Shown one piece after another: positions 17,763-26,865 of a DNA stretch of 64,000 nt (position 1 is its first letter; the number at the start of each line of letters is the position of its first letter). The DNA comes from CAVQRB01 sp963715055 (GTDB lineage Bacteria > Pseudomonadota > Alphaproteobacteria > Rhodobacterales > Rhodobacteraceae). The position numbers and the translations under genes are program-made. Under the pieces are notes generated by a model. It was not told the origin of the DNA. It saw only the letters and a list, made by a program, of their open reading frames with translations, and ran no database searches. The DNA is taken from NCBI GenBank assembly GCA_963715055.1, contig CAVQRB010000019.1:1-64000 (forward strand). The letters run 5' to 3'.

Positions 17763-18571
17763 CCGCGGCCTCCTTTCAGCGAGGTGGTGCGGTTGAGGAT
17801 CCAGTCCGCCACGAGGTTGATCGAGATGCAGAGCACGGCGATGGCATAGGCGGGATAGAGGGCCGCCGAGATGCCGTAGTTGATGCCTTCCTTGTTCTCC
17901 TTCACGATGCCGCCCCAGTCGGCCTGAGGCGGTTGGACGCCGAGGCCTAGGAAGGAAAGCGTGGAGACGAAGAGCACCGCGAAGATGAAGCGCAGGCCCA
18001 TTTCCGCCACCAGAGGCGAGAGCGCATTGGGCAGGATTTCGCGGAAGATGATCCAGCCGGTCTTCTCGCCGCGCAGGCGGGCGGCCTCGACATAGTCCAT
18101 CACGGTGATGTCCACGGCCACGGCACGCGCAAGTCGGTAGACGCGGGTCGAATCGAGCAGACCCATGAGCACGATCAGGATGAAGGTGGTGGTGGGCATG
18201 ACAGAGAGCACGACAAGCGCGAAGATCAGCGAGGGGATCGACATGATCAAGTCGACAAAGCGCGAGAGCGCCTGGTCGATCCAGCCGCCGGAGACAGCCG
18301 CGAAGAAGCCCAGCACGGAGCCGGTGATGAAGCTCAGCGCGGTGGCGGCGGTGGCGATGAAGATCGTCGTCTGCCCGCCGTAGATCATCCGGCTGAGCAG
18401 GTCGCGCCCGATGCTGTCGGTACCCAGCAGGAACTGGCTGGAAGGTTCTTCCCAGACGTCGCCCACGACTTCCGCCATGCCGTAGGGGGCGATGAGCGGG
18501 GCGAGGATCGCCATGGCGAAGAAGAGCCCGGTGAAGAAGAGGCCGATCAGGGCGGAGAGGGGGATCCTCAT
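17759..18571 (-). CDS. ABC importer permease, DppC/OppC type
   Basis: This 270-residue inner-membrane permease has about six helices. It has the N-terminal OppC_N segment (LLGTDSIGRDLLSRMIYGGQ) and the EAA loop YVEAARLRGEKTGWIIFREILPNALSP, which contacts the ATPase. It pairs with the DppB-type subunit to form the channel for a peptide-like solute. It overlaps the ATPase gene by four bases and is separated from the DppB-type gene by 197 bp that contain a GC-rich hairpin. Confidence 0.92.
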   Translation of the reverse strand: MRIPLSALIGLFFTGLFFAMAILAPLIAPYGMAEVVGDVWEEPSSQFLLGTDSIGRDLLSRMIYGGQTTIFIATAATALSFITGSVLGFFAAVSGGWIDQALSRFVDLIMSIPSLIFALVVLSVMPTTTFILIVLMGLLDSTRVYRLARAVAVDITVMDYVEAARLRGEKTGWIIFREILPNALSPLVAEMGLRFIFAVLFVSTLSFLGLGVQPPQADWGGIVKENKEGINYGISAALYPAYAIAVLCISINLVADWILNRTTSLKGGRG

Positions 18572-18623
18572 GGCGCGTTCCTCGCGGGACGTCGGGACGG
18601 CGCTCTTGCGGCGCGCCGCAACT

Positions 18624-18652
18624 CGCCCCGCCCGCCGACCCGTAGCGGGGCG
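18624..18652 (-). other. GC-rich stem-loop inside the ABC operon
   Basis: CGCCCCG (18624-18630) and CGGGGCG (18646-18652) are perfect complements around a 15-base loop, in the 197-bp gap between the two permease genes. There is no following T-run, so it is more likely an mRNA-stability or attenuation element than a terminator. Such elements often tune the high expression of binding protein against the later subunits. Confidence 0.4.
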
Positions 18653-18768
18653 GTGCGGGGCAGATAGACAGGTGTGTCAAATTGCAACCGGGTGCCGGAC
18701 CGCAGCATTTGCGGTGCAAATCCACTTGTCCGCACCAAGCGACGGTGCCTTATCCTTGATACGGGCCC

Positions 18769-19725
18769 TCACTTCGGATGCCTCAGGCGCGGGTTGGCGA
18801 GGATCGAGACGATGTCCGCCACGAGGTTCAACCCGATGTAGACGGCGGCGAAGATCAGCCCGCAGGCCTGCACCACCGGCACGTCGCGCTTGGAGACGTG
18901 ATCGACAAGGTATTGCCCCATGCCGGGATAGGCGAAGACCACCTCGACCACCACGACGCCCACCACGAGATAGGCGAGGTTGATCATCACCACGTTGACG
19001 ATGGGGGCGATGGCATTGGGGAAGGCGTGTTTGCGGATGATCGAGAGCATGCCCATGCCCTTGAGTTCCGCAGTTTCGATATAGGCCGATTGCATCACGT
19101 TGAGGATGGCCGCACGGGTCATGCGCATCATGTGAGCGAGCACGACGAGGGTCAGCACCATCACGGGGATGGCGATGGCGTTGAGCTTCTGACCGAGGCT
19201 CATGCCGTCGTTGATGATCGCCACCGAGGAGAACCAGCCCCACTGGATCGAGACCCAGTAGATCAGCACATAGCCGATCATGAATTCCGGGATGGAAATG
19301 GTCGTCAGCGTTACCGCCGAGATCAGCTTGTCGGGCCAGCGGTCCTTGTAGCGCACGGCCAGCAGGCCGAGGAAGATCGCCAGCGGGACCGAGATGACGG
19401 CCGCCCAGAAGGCGAGGAAAAGCGTATTTTTCAGGCGCGAGCCGAGGCTTTCGGCGATGTCGCGGCCATTGGTGAGTGCTGTGCCGAGATCGCCCTGCAG
19501 CACGCCGCCGAGCCAGTTGAAGTAGCGCGTGACGGCGGGTTCGTTGAGGCCAAGCTCGCGGCGCAGGTTGGCGAGCGCCTCGGGCGTGGCGGATTGCCCG
19601 AGGATCTGCTGGGCCACGTCGCCGGGCAGGATCGAGGTGCCGACGAAGATCAGCACGGAAGCCGCAAGGAGCAGCAGGAGGCCCAGCGCGATGCGCTGGG
19701 CGACCAGTTTCAGGATGGGATGCAC
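18769..19725 (-). CDS. ABC importer permease, DppB/OppB type
   Basis: This 318-residue inner-membrane permease has the DppB architecture: a first helix, a periplasmic segment with GDLGTALTNGRDIAESL, and five further helices. The EAA loop reads YIETAELKGMGMLSIIRKHAFPNAIAPI. It is the partner of the DppC-type protein in the heterodimeric channel. The gene begins ten bases after the binding-protein stop, so it is cotranscribed. The frame runs close to family length with no sign of truncation. Confidence 0.92.
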   Translation of the reverse strand: MHPILKLVAQRIALGLLLLLAASVLIFVGTSILPGDVAQQILGQSATPEALANLRRELGLNEPAVTRYFNWLGGVLQGDLGTALTNGRDIAESLGSRLKNTLFLAFWAAVISVPLAIFLGLLAVRYKDRWPDKLISAVTLTTISIPEFMIGYVLIYWVSIQWGWFSSVAIINDGMSLGQKLNAIAIPVMVLTLVVLAHMMRMTRAAILNVMQSAYIETAELKGMGMLSIIRKHAFPNAIAPIVNVVMINLAYLVVGVVVVEVVFAYPGMGQYLVDHVSKRDVPVVQACGLIFAAVYIGLNLVADIVSILANPRLRHPK

Positions 19726-19735
19726 GCCCGCGACC

Positions 19736-21328
19736 TTACGCGGTCAGCCAGCACTTGATGTTGGCCTTGTTCCCCATCATCTCGCCCGTGGGATCCGCGA
19801 CCCAACCGCCGACGTTGCTCGCAACGCCGGAGATGAAGTCGTTGAACATCGGCAGGATCAGACCGCCTTCGTCGCGCAGCATCATCGCCATCTTGGCGTA
19901 GATTTCCTTGCGTTTGGCAGGGTCCAGTTCGCCGCGTGCCGACAGCAGCATCTCGTCGAAGGCCGGGACCTTGAAGCGCGTGTCGTTCCAGTCGGCGGTC
20001 GACAGATAGGCGGTGGTGTACATCTGGTCCTGCACCGGGCGTCCGCCCCAGTAGGAGGCGCAGAAGGGTTGCACGTTCCAGACCTCGGACCAGTAGCCGT
20101 CGTTGGGCTCGCGCTTGATCTCCAGCGGGATGCCGGCGGCCTGCGCCGATTGCTGGTAGAGGGCGGCGGCATCCACGGCGCCGGGGAAGGCGCCATCGGC
20201 CACGCGCAGGATGATCGGCGAGCCGTCATGCCCGGATTTCGCGTAATGCTCCTTGGCTTTCTCCATGTCGTAGTCGCGCTGCGGAATGCTGTCGTCGAAA
20301 AGCGGATAGGAGGCGTTGATCGGGAAGTCGTTGCCCATGCTGCCGTAGCCGCGCAGGATCTTGTCGACCATCTCCTGGCGGTTGATGGCGTATTTCAGCG
20401 CCATGCGCAGTTCGTTGTTGTCGAAGGGCGCGGTGTCGATGTGCATGATGAAGACGTAGTGGCCGGGACCGCCCACGCTTTCGACGCTGAGGTTGGGCGC
20501 GCGGCCCAGCAGTTCCGCGACCTTGGGATCGACCCGGTTGATCAGCTGTACCTGGCCCGACTGCAGCGCCGCGGTACGCGCGGTTGCGTCATTGAGCACC
20601 AGCACTTCGGAGAATTCGGCGAAACCGCGGTTCTCGGCATCCCAGTAGTTCGGGTTTATCTTGAAGCCGTGGCGCACGCCGGGCTCGTCGAATTCGATGG
20701 TGTAGGGGCCTGTGCCGATGCCCGCACCGGGGTTGTCGATGCCGCCGCCGGGCTGGATCATCAGGTGGTAGTCGGCCATCAGGTAGGGCAGGTCGGCGTT
20801 GCCGGTGCCAAGCTCGACGATGAAGTTGTCGCCGTCCGCCCGCATGCCTTCGATGCCGCGCATGATACCAAGGGCACCCGACTGGCTGTTCTCGTCGGAG
20901 TGGCGCTGCATGGTCTGGAGCACGTCCTCGGCGGTGACGGTCTTGCCGTCGGAGAACTCGATGCCGGAGCGGATCTTGAAGGTCCAGGTCTTGGCATCGG
21001 CGGAGGCTTCGACGCTTTCGGCCACGCGGAAGTCGAGGTCGCCTTTTTCATTGACCTGCACCAGCTGCTCGCCCCAGTGGTAGAGGTTGGAGATCGGTAC
21101 TTCGGAGGCGGCCAGCGCCGGATCCTGGGTGTTGGTGGATTCGCCGCCCGAGCAGCCAAGCTTGAGGGTGCCGCCGCGCACGGGGCCTTCGGCGCGTGCG
21201 GCTTGCGCCAGCATGGAGTTGGCGACGGCCGCAGTCACGCCGAGGGCGGCGGCACGGCCGACGAATTCGCGGCGGGTCATCAGGCCCTTGCTCACGCGGT
21301 CGGTCAGGTGTTTGAGTTGATCGTTCAT
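19736..21328 (-). CDS. Periplasmic solute-binding protein, SBP family 5 (peptide/opine type)
   Basis: This 530-residue extracytoplasmic protein has a twin-arginine-type leader (TRREFVGRAAALG followed by a hydrophobic stretch and an AARA cleavage site), so export in folded form through Tat is likely. The mature part has the family-5 pattern: FRVAESVEAS..TWTFKIRSGIEFSDGKTVTAEDV, GIGTGPYTIEFDEPGVR and the C-terminal half with MALKYAINRQEMVDKI. It starts at ATG 21328 after GGGAGAA. As first gene of the importer operon it sets substrate choice, which sequence does not reveal. A CocE-type hydrolase lies immediately upstream on the same strand. Confidence 0.92.
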   Translation of the reverse strand: MNDQLKHLTDRVSKGLMTRREFVGRAAALGVTAAVANSMLAQAARAEGPVRGGTLKLGCSGGESTNTQDPALAASEVPISNLYHWGEQLVQVNEKGDLDFRVAESVEASADAKTWTFKIRSGIEFSDGKTVTAEDVLQTMQRHSDENSQSGALGIMRGIEGMRADGDNFIVELGTGNADLPYLMADYHLMIQPGGGIDNPGAGIGTGPYTIEFDEPGVRHGFKINPNYWDAENRGFAEFSEVLVLNDATARTAALQSGQVQLINRVDPKVAELLGRAPNLSVESVGGPGHYVFIMHIDTAPFDNNELRMALKYAINRQEMVDKILRGYGSMGNDFPINASYPLFDDSIPQRDYDMEKAKEHYAKSGHDGSPIILRVADGAFPGAVDAAALYQQSAQAAGIPLEIKREPNDGYWSEVWNVQPFCASYWGGRPVQDQMYTTAYLSTADWNDTRFKVPAFDEMLLSARGELDPAKRKEIYAKMAMMLRDEGGLILPMFNDFISGVASNVGGWVADPTGEMMGNKANIKCWLTA

Positions 21329-21446
21329 GGTTTTCTCCCAGTGGTTGTTTTTTTGCGCTTGCTGCGCATTTGTTCTTTGTGGCGACAGGCTTGCCGATTT
21401 CGGCGAGGGTCGCAAGGGTTATTACTATCCGATCATGTCGGGCCTG

Positions 21447-23438
21447 TTACAGGCAGTCGCGGGGGATGCGGTCGGTGATGTCCCTTTCGTAGACGAGGCG
21501 ATCGTTCTGATAGGCCTCGACGCGGGCCTTGAGATGGAAGTCGGTCGCGTCCGACCACATCTGGCAGGTCGTCTCGGTGCGCAGGCGGATGTCGCCGCGC
21601 TCCATCTCCTCGGTCCAGTGACAAAAGCCACGCGCCGAAAGCGGATCGTCGGGGTGGATGTCCCAGCGTTCGCGGGCGATGGAGCCTGCGACAAGCCCGT
21701 GATCCGCGTCGCGGAGCTTGCCGAAATCATCCTCGATCACGAGGCTAACCACACCGGTCTTGAGGTCCACCTCGCGGCGGCGGCTGTTGCGTGCGTCGCG
21801 CAGCGTCTCGGTGGCCCAAGGTGCTGCGGCCTCGGGCGGCGGGAAGCTGCATTCGGATTTGCGCGCGGTGCGGCGCACGGGAAGGTGCACTTCGCCCCGG
21901 TCGATGGTCAGCGTCGCGGCCTCGGGCGCGGGCCAGAGAAGCGGCCAGTAGGCAGTGGAGATCGCAAGACGCAGTTGGTGCCCCTTGGGCACGCGGTAGG
22001 CGATGTGATCCAGCCGGACCTCGATCTCGACCTTTTCCCCCGGCACGAGCGGCGAAGGATGCGACTGGCTCTCACGGTGGCTGAGGTTCAGCACGCCATA
22101 GGTGATGCGGGTAGAGGCCCCGTCCGGGTGGATGTGGTTGAGGCGCACCGCGATCTGCGCCTGGCGACGGTCGGCGGCGAGATGGAGCGTGACCGTTGGT
22201 GCGCCGAAGATGTCGGTGTCGTGATCCAGTGGTGCTGTGTCGAAACAGGCCGAGCCTGCATCGTCGCGGCGCTGGTCGCCGGGCATTTCGGGACCGAGCC
22301 AGATCGCGCAGTATTCACCGGCTTCCGCGCCGCAGTCCTGCGGGGAGTTGACCGTGGCGCGCAGCTTGCCGGGGCTGTCGGAAAGCCCCGCGTCGGTCAG
22401 GTGCAGGGTGCGGTGCGGCATGTGCGAGGCGGCCCCTTCGGCCTCCGCCACCCAGCGCCCGGGGCGCTCGGTATACCATCGCGCGGGCCGCACCCCATCC
22501 ATCAGATAGGCGCGGTAATCAGGGTCCTCGCGCACGCCGGTGTCGGTGCCCTTGAGCCATTGGTCCCACCAGCGCAGGGCCTCCTGCAGAAAGCCGATGC
22601 GGGGCTCCGGCACGGCGAAATGCGGATACTTGTGCACCCATGGCCCGACGATGCCCTTGGCGCCGGGCAGCGCCTCGACGAGTTGCGGCACCGCGTTCTT
22701 GTAGGCGTCGCCCCAGCCGCCGATGGCCAGCACCCGTGCCTTGATCGCGCGGTAGTCCTCGATCACCGAACCGTGCTGCCAATAGGCGTCCCGGTGTTGA
22801 TGCCGCAGCCAGACCGACGGCAGGAAAGGTTCGTTTTCAAGCCGTTGGAACCAGAGGTCGCGCCAGTTCTCGCGCAAGGCTGGGTCCGGCGCGCGGCTGG
22901 AATAGGCCCACATGGTCGCGCCCCAGCCAAGGTTCTCGTTGAGCAGGCAGCCGCCCTTGTAGTGGATGTCGTCGTTGAAGCGGTCGACGGTGGAGCAGAG
23001 CGTGATGATGGCCCGCAGCGGCTCGGGGGCGAGGGCCGCGACCTGCAGCCCGTTGAAGCCGCCCCAGCTGATCCCCATCATTCCGACGCGGCCGGTGCAC
23101 CAGTCTTGCGCGGCGAGTTGCTCGATCACTTCCACCGCGTCTTCGAGTTCCTGTGGCGTGTATTCGTCGGTCATCAGCCCTTCGCTGTCGCCGTTGCCGC
23201 GCATGTCCACCCGCACGCAGGCGTAGCCGCGCGCGGCGAACCACGGATGGGTCAGCGCGTCGCGGGCACAGGTGCCGTCGCGCTTGCGATAGGGCAGGTA
23301 CTCGAGGATCACCGGCACCGGGTTGTCGGCGGCGTCCTTCGGGCGCCAGACCCGGGCGGACAGGCGGCAGCCATCGCTCAGGGTGATGCCGAGGTCAGGG
23401 AGTTCTTCGATGTCGCGCAGGGCATTCGGGGAGGGCAT
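21447..23438 (-). CDS. CocE/NonD-family hydrolase (X-Pro dipeptidyl-peptidase S15 type)
   Basis: This protein of 663 residues has the two-domain layout of cocaine esterase and alpha-amino-acid ester hydrolases. An alpha/beta hydrolase has nucleophile S124 in GISWGG, an oxyanion tyrosine in EYLPYRKRD and a histidine in GPWVHKYPH; the jelly-roll C-terminal domain includes DRGEVHLPV. No signal peptide is seen. It would cleave an ester or amide of a small acid. ATG 23438 is chosen; a TTG at 23486, five bases after the glycerate kinase stop, would add sixteen residues and cannot be excluded. The importer operon follows after 118 bp, so it may process an imported compound. Confidence 0.87.
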   Translation of the reverse strand: MPSPNALRDIEELPDLGITLSDGCRLSARVWRPKDAADNPVPVILEYLPYRKRDGTCARDALTHPWFAARGYACVRVDMRGNGDSEGLMTDEYTPQELEDAVEVIEQLAAQDWCTGRVGMMGISWGGFNGLQVAALAPEPLRAIITLCSTVDRFNDDIHYKGGCLLNENLGWGATMWAYSSRAPDPALRENWRDLWFQRLENEPFLPSVWLRHQHRDAYWQHGSVIEDYRAIKARVLAIGGWGDAYKNAVPQLVEALPGAKGIVGPWVHKYPHFAVPEPRIGFLQEALRWWDQWLKGTDTGVREDPDYRAYLMDGVRPARWYTERPGRWVAEAEGAASHMPHRTLHLTDAGLSDSPGKLRATVNSPQDCGAEAGEYCAIWLGPEMPGDQRRDDAGSACFDTAPLDHDTDIFGAPTVTLHLAADRRQAQIAVRLNHIHPDGASTRITYGVLNLSHRESQSHPSPLVPGEKVEIEVRLDHIAYRVPKGHQLRLAISTAYWPLLWPAPEAATLTIDRGEVHLPVRRTARKSECSFPPPEAAAPWATETLRDARNSRRREVDLKTGVVSLVIEDDFGKLRDADHGLVAGSIARERWDIHPDDPLSARGFCHWTEEMERGDIRLRTETTCQMWSDATDFHLKARVEAYQNDRLVYERDITDRIPRDCL

Positions 23439-23491
23439 GGCCGGACGCTCTGCCTCGGCGCAGATTCTGTCAAGAGGCGGCAGCAAGGCGG

Positions 23492-24604
23492 TCAGCTTTT
23501 GAGCGCGATCACCAGATCCATCACATTGGTGCCGGTCGGGCCGGTGCGCAGCAGGGCGCCGCGGGCGTCGAGCCAGGCACCGGCATCAGCCCGGTCGAGC
23601 GCCTCCTGCGCCGAAGCCTCCCAGGTGCTGCCATCGACGATCGCGCCGGCGGCATCGGTCGGCCCGTCGGTGCCATCGGTGCCCGCGACCAGGACGCGGA
23701 TGTCGTCGCGGCCCGCGATCTCGCGCGCGATCAAGAGTGCCAGTGCCTGGTTGCGCCCGCCTTGTCCGGGGTTCTCTGGCAGAATAACCGTCGGCTCGCC
23801 GCCCCAGAGGTGCAGGCCGGACGCCCCCTCGCGCAGCCTCTTGCCAAGACGCGGGGCCAAGGCGTTGATGTCGGCATAAAGCTCTTCGGCATCGGTCCCT
23901 ATGGCCAGCCCGTGCGCCTTGGCGGCCTCCTCGGCCACGGCGGCGCGGGCGATGGCGTTGCTCGCCACGATGCTCGGTCGGGCCTCGAAGGGGGCGTCCC
24001 TTGCAGCCTCGCCGATACCCGAGCCGATGACGCCGAGCGCGTCGCCCTGCACATCCGAGATCGCGAGCGTCGTGACCCGCGCGCCGCGGAACACGTCGAA
24101 AAGACGCCCGCCCTTGATCCGGCTCAGGGTCTTGCGCGCACGGTTCATGGCGTGGATGTCGGCGCCGGAGCCCAGCATCTCGCGCGCGCGCTCCTTCAGG
24201 CCCGCGAGGTCGAGCCCGTCGATCGGGTCTTCGGCCAGCGCCGAGGCACCACCCGAGACCAGCATCAGCAGATGGCTGCCGGGCGCCATGGCGGCCACGG
24301 TTTCGCGGATGCGCGCACCTGCCCGCAAGGAATTCTCATCGAGCACCGGGTGGGCGGCCTCGATCACTTCGGCATGGGGCGGGGCGTCGCCCGCGTGATG
24401 ATATTTGGTGACCACGAGCATCGGCACCTCGCCGAAATGCGCGGTGGCGGCGGCGGCCATGGCGGTCGCGGCCTTGCCCACGGCGATGATCTGGTCCGGG
24501 GCCGGGCAGGGTTGCGCCAGCAGTGCGTTGGCGACTGCGGTGTCGCCGCGCACGGCGCGCACGCCGGCGTGAAAGAGGGTGGTCAGAAGCTCTGGGTCAC
24601 GCAT
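23492..24604 (-). CDS. Glycerate 2-kinase, MOFRL family
   Basis: This 370-residue protein has the MOFRL-kinase layout: an N-terminal Rossmann-like domain with AVGKAAT.M, the loop LMLVSGGASAL, and the C-terminal MOFRL domain with LWGGEPTVILPENPGQGGRNQ and AGTDGTDGPTDAAGA. The family phosphorylates D-glycerate to 2-phosphoglycerate in serine-cycle, glyoxylate or tartronate semialdehyde routes. The frame runs 96 codons further upstream over the dtd gene, and I reject that extension. ATG 24604 lacks a strong ribosome site. It lies 40 bp after dtd and is probably part of the same transcript. Confidence 0.9.
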   Translation of the reverse strand: MRDPELLTTLFHAGVRAVRGDTAVANALLAQPCPAPDQIIAVGKAATAMAAAATAHFGEVPMLVVTKYHHAGDAPPHAEVIEAAHPVLDENSLRAGARIRETVAAMAPGSHLLMLVSGGASALAEDPIDGLDLAGLKERAREMLGSGADIHAMNRARKTLSRIKGGRLFDVFRGARVTTLAISDVQGDALGVIGSGIGEAARDAPFEARPSIVASNAIARAAVAEEAAKAHGLAIGTDAEELYADINALAPRLGKRLREGASGLHLWGGEPTVILPENPGQGGRNQALALLIAREIAGRDDIRVLVAGTDGTDGPTDAAGAIVDGSTWEASAQEALDRADAGAWLDARGALLRTGPTGTNVMDLVIALKS

Positions 24605-24644
24605 AGGGCATGATTGGACGGGATCGCGGGCTTTGGCAAGGCGC

Positions 24645-25088
24645 TCAGGCCCCGGTGTCGAGCCAGAGCGTGACCGGGCCGTCATTGACCAGCGTGACGG
24701 CCATATCCGCGCCGAAGCGGCCACGGGCCACCGGTATGCCGAGGCCTGCGAGGTCGTCCGCGAAACTCTCATAAAGCGCCTTGGCCTCGTCGGGTTTCGC
24801 GGCGCCGGAAAAACCCGGGCGGTTGCCGCGGGAGGTATCGGCCGCAAGTGTGAACTGGCTGACGACAAGGGCCGCCCCCCCGGTCTGAGCAAGGCTCAGG
24901 TTCATCTTGCCGGCCTCGTCCTTGAAGAGCCGCAGCTTGGCGATCTTCTCCGCAAGCCTCGCGCCGGTCTCTCCTGTGTCACCGGGCATGGCACAGACGA
25001 GGATGAGAAGGCCGGGCCCGATCTCGCCGATGGTCTCGCCATCAACGGTAACGGAGGCGCTGCTCACGCGTTGCAACAGGGCTCTCAT
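24645..25088 (-). CDS. dtd: D-aminoacyl-tRNA deacylase
   Basis: At 147 residues it has full family length. It carries the two cross-subunit signatures: SQFTLAAD (77-84) and the cis-proline motif NDGPVT (135-140), where GP excludes L-amino acids from the active site. The enzyme is a cytoplasmic homodimer that removes D-amino acids or glycine mischarged on tRNA. Its start overlaps the nitroreductase stop by four bases (ATGA), which implies translational coupling. Its position inside a stress-gene run may be chance. Confidence 0.95.
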   Translation of the reverse strand: MRALLQRVSSASVTVDGETIGEIGPGLLILVCAMPGDTGETGARLAEKIAKLRLFKDEAGKMNLSLAQTGGAALVVSQFTLAADTSRGNRPGFSGAAKPDEAKALYESFADDLAGLGIPVARGRFGADMAVTLVNDGPVTLWLDTGA

Positions 25089-25756
25089 CTGCGCCAGTCC
25101 AGGATGTCGCCGACGCCCGCGCGGTCGGTGCGGAAGTTGTTGGCGGCATGGTCGGTGTCGGCATAGCCGAAGGAAATCGCGCAGAGGATCAGCCGGTCTT
25201 CACCGAGCCCGAAGTGTCGGCGCACGAAGGCTGCGTAGGAGGCGACCGAGGCCTGCGCGATGGTGTCGATGCCGAGCGCCTTTGCCGCCAGCGTGAAGGC
25301 CACGACAAAGCCGCCGGTGTCCATCGCGCCATAAGCGCCGAGGTCGCGGGGGCTGGAAACGATGGCCATATGCGGCGCGTCGAAAAGGGCGAAGTTGCGC
25401 ATCATCTGCGCCCCGGACGCCGCCCGGTCGCCCCTGGTCACGCCCACCGCCTCGTAAAGCTGCCAGCCGCAGGTGCGGCGGCGCTCGCCATAGACGCCGG
25501 GGTAGTCTTTGGGGGCGTCGATGTCGAAGGCGGGTGCTGCTGTCTCGACTTCGGCCTGAAGGGCAACACGGAAGCGGTCGGTGGCAGCACGGTCGGTGAC
25601 GATCACTTGCCAGGGCTGGGCGTTGCACCATGACGGCACCTTGCGCGCGGCGTCGAGGATGCGTTCCACGTCGCTCCGAGGCACCGGGTCGGGCCGGAAG
25701 GCGCGGCAGGAATAACGCGCGTCGAGAAGCGCCGTGAGGGTGTCGTAGTCTGTCAT
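25085..25756 (-). CDS. Nitroreductase-family FMN oxidoreductase
   Basis: This 223-residue protein has the flavin-binding start LDARYSCRAFRPDPVP, then VPSWCNAQPWQVIVT, and the later phosphate-contact region GIDTIAQASVASY. These define the nitroreductase fold, which works as a dimer with FMN and NAD(P)H on quinones, nitro compounds or related acceptors. It overlaps the zinc-ribbon gene by four bases at its start and dtd by four at its end. The physiological substrate is unknown. Confidence 0.9.
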   Translation of the reverse strand: MTDYDTLTALLDARYSCRAFRPDPVPRSDVERILDAARKVPSWCNAQPWQVIVTDRAATDRFRVALQAEVETAAPAFDIDAPKDYPGVYGERRRTCGWQLYEAVGVTRGDRAASGAQMMRNFALFDAPHMAIVSSPRDLGAYGAMDTGGFVVAFTLAAKALGIDTIAQASVASYAAFVRRHFGLGEDRLILCAISFGYADTDHAANNFRTDRAGVGDILDWRR

Positions 25757-26862
25757 TGGTTCATGGCGTACAGATATCCGACGGCGGCGGCAACAAGCGC
25801 GCCCAAGATCACCGCGAAGGCGATCTTGGCGGCGGAATAGGGGCGTTCGCCCTGCACCTTGCCGGTGCGGCCGTTCACCACGAAGCGGTAGGTCTCGCCG
25901 CGGTACTTGTAGGCGGCGAGCCAGACGGGGAGCAGGATGTGCTTGAAGGTGACGTCCGATACCTGCGTCTTGATCTGGTGGATGCGCTGGCGGTCGCCGC
26001 CGATATCGAAGCGCACGTCGCGGGCGATCACGCCGTCCATGATCTGTCGCGCCTCGCGGAAGCCTTCCTCGAGCGGAACCGCATAGCCTTCGGCGCGAAA
26101 GCCGGCGAGGTATTCGGGCGCGTAGGGTTCAAGCTCCGCCAGGTCCCAGGGTTGCAGCGCATCGGTGAACTGCTTGGGCAGGGAGGTCGAGGCCAGCACC
26201 AGCACATCGTCGAAAAAGCGCGCGACCTGTCCGCGGGCGGGGTGCCAGCGCACCTTGGCGACCTGCACCCGCTGCGGCTTGCCGTCACGCATCACGGTAT
26301 GTGTCTCGTAATAGACCGTGCCACGCTCGCCGGTATAGGCCGAGCGGGTGTCGGCGTCGTAGGTCCAGTAGGGCACATAGATGCCCTGCATCTTGCGGCC
26401 CTTGCGGGCATAGTCCTTCAGCCCGTTCGGCGCGAACCAGAGCCCGCCGAGCCAGCGGTTCATCGCGTCATGGGCCGCCGGTTCGGTCAGCGCGAAGGGC
26501 AGCACGCCGCGCGGCTTGATGTGGCGGTGGGTTCCGGTATCAGCCACAACCGGCGTGGCGCAGAACGGGCATTCGGTGGCGTGGACCGCCGGGTCGAACT
26601 GCACTTCGGCGGCGCAATTGGGGCATTTGGAGACGCGGGTCTCCTCCATCTCGGTCTGTGGCAGGGTGTTGTCGAGCGCCTTGCGGAAATCGAGCTCCAT
26701 CACCGGGCGGGTGCGCGAGCTTGCGTCGCGCAGCGGCGTGGTGTTGCCGCAGTGATCGCAGAGCATCTGCCCTGCCTTCGGATCGAAGCGCATGTCCGCG
26801 CCACAACTGTCGCAGGGAAAGTGGCGTTCATGCAGGGCGGGGGAGAAGTCTTCTGGGGCCAT
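25753..26862 (-). CDS. Double zinc-ribbon membrane-anchored protein (Bacillus YdjG-like)
   Basis: The 369-residue protein opens with two zinc ribbons, C17/C20-C35/C38 and C80/C83-C98/C101. A long soluble part follows, rich in aromatic residues (IYVPYWTYDADTRSAYTGERG, DVTFKHILLPVWLAAYKYRGETYRFVVNG), and a single C-terminal membrane helix (about 345-365). Automated pipelines sometimes label it a PriA-like or TFIIB-like protein, but no helicase motif is present. The architecture recalls B. subtilis YdjG, encoded with PspA and the SPFH protein YdjI. An SPFH gene indeed lies three genes upstream here. A role in membrane stress or membrane organisation is an inference. Confidence 0.75.
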   Translation of the reverse strand: MAPEDFSPALHERHFPCDSCGADMRFDPKAGQMLCDHCGNTTPLRDASSRTRPVMELDFRKALDNTLPQTEMEETRVSKCPNCAAEVQFDPAVHATECPFCATPVVADTGTHRHIKPRGVLPFALTEPAAHDAMNRWLGGLWFAPNGLKDYARKGRKMQGIYVPYWTYDADTRSAYTGERGTVYYETHTVMRDGKPQRVQVAKVRWHPARGQVARFFDDVLVLASTSLPKQFTDALQPWDLAELEPYAPEYLAGFRAEGYAVPLEEGFREARQIMDGVIARDVRFDIGGDRQRIHQIKTQVSDVTFKHILLPVWLAAYKYRGETYRFVVNGRTGKVQGERPYSAAKIAFAVILGALVAAAVGYLYAMNQ

Positions 26863-26865
26863 CGC

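Noticed and set aside
18624..18652. The hairpin between the permease genes as a terminator
   Set aside because: There is no T-run, and termination here would cut off two subunits needed by the importer.
17763..18725. N-terminal extension of the double ATPase frame by 321 codons
   Set aside because: This stretch is an out-of-phase reading of the DppC-type permease gene. The ATPase has a perfect ribosome site and start at 17762.
21327..23879. An 850-residue open frame on the plus strand
   Set aside because: It is antisense to the CocE-type hydrolase and part of the glycerate kinase. No domain is recognisable in it.
25753..26862. The zinc-ribbon protein as a PriA-type helicase
   Set aside because: It has zinc ribbons but no Walker motifs or helicase domains and ends in a membrane helix.
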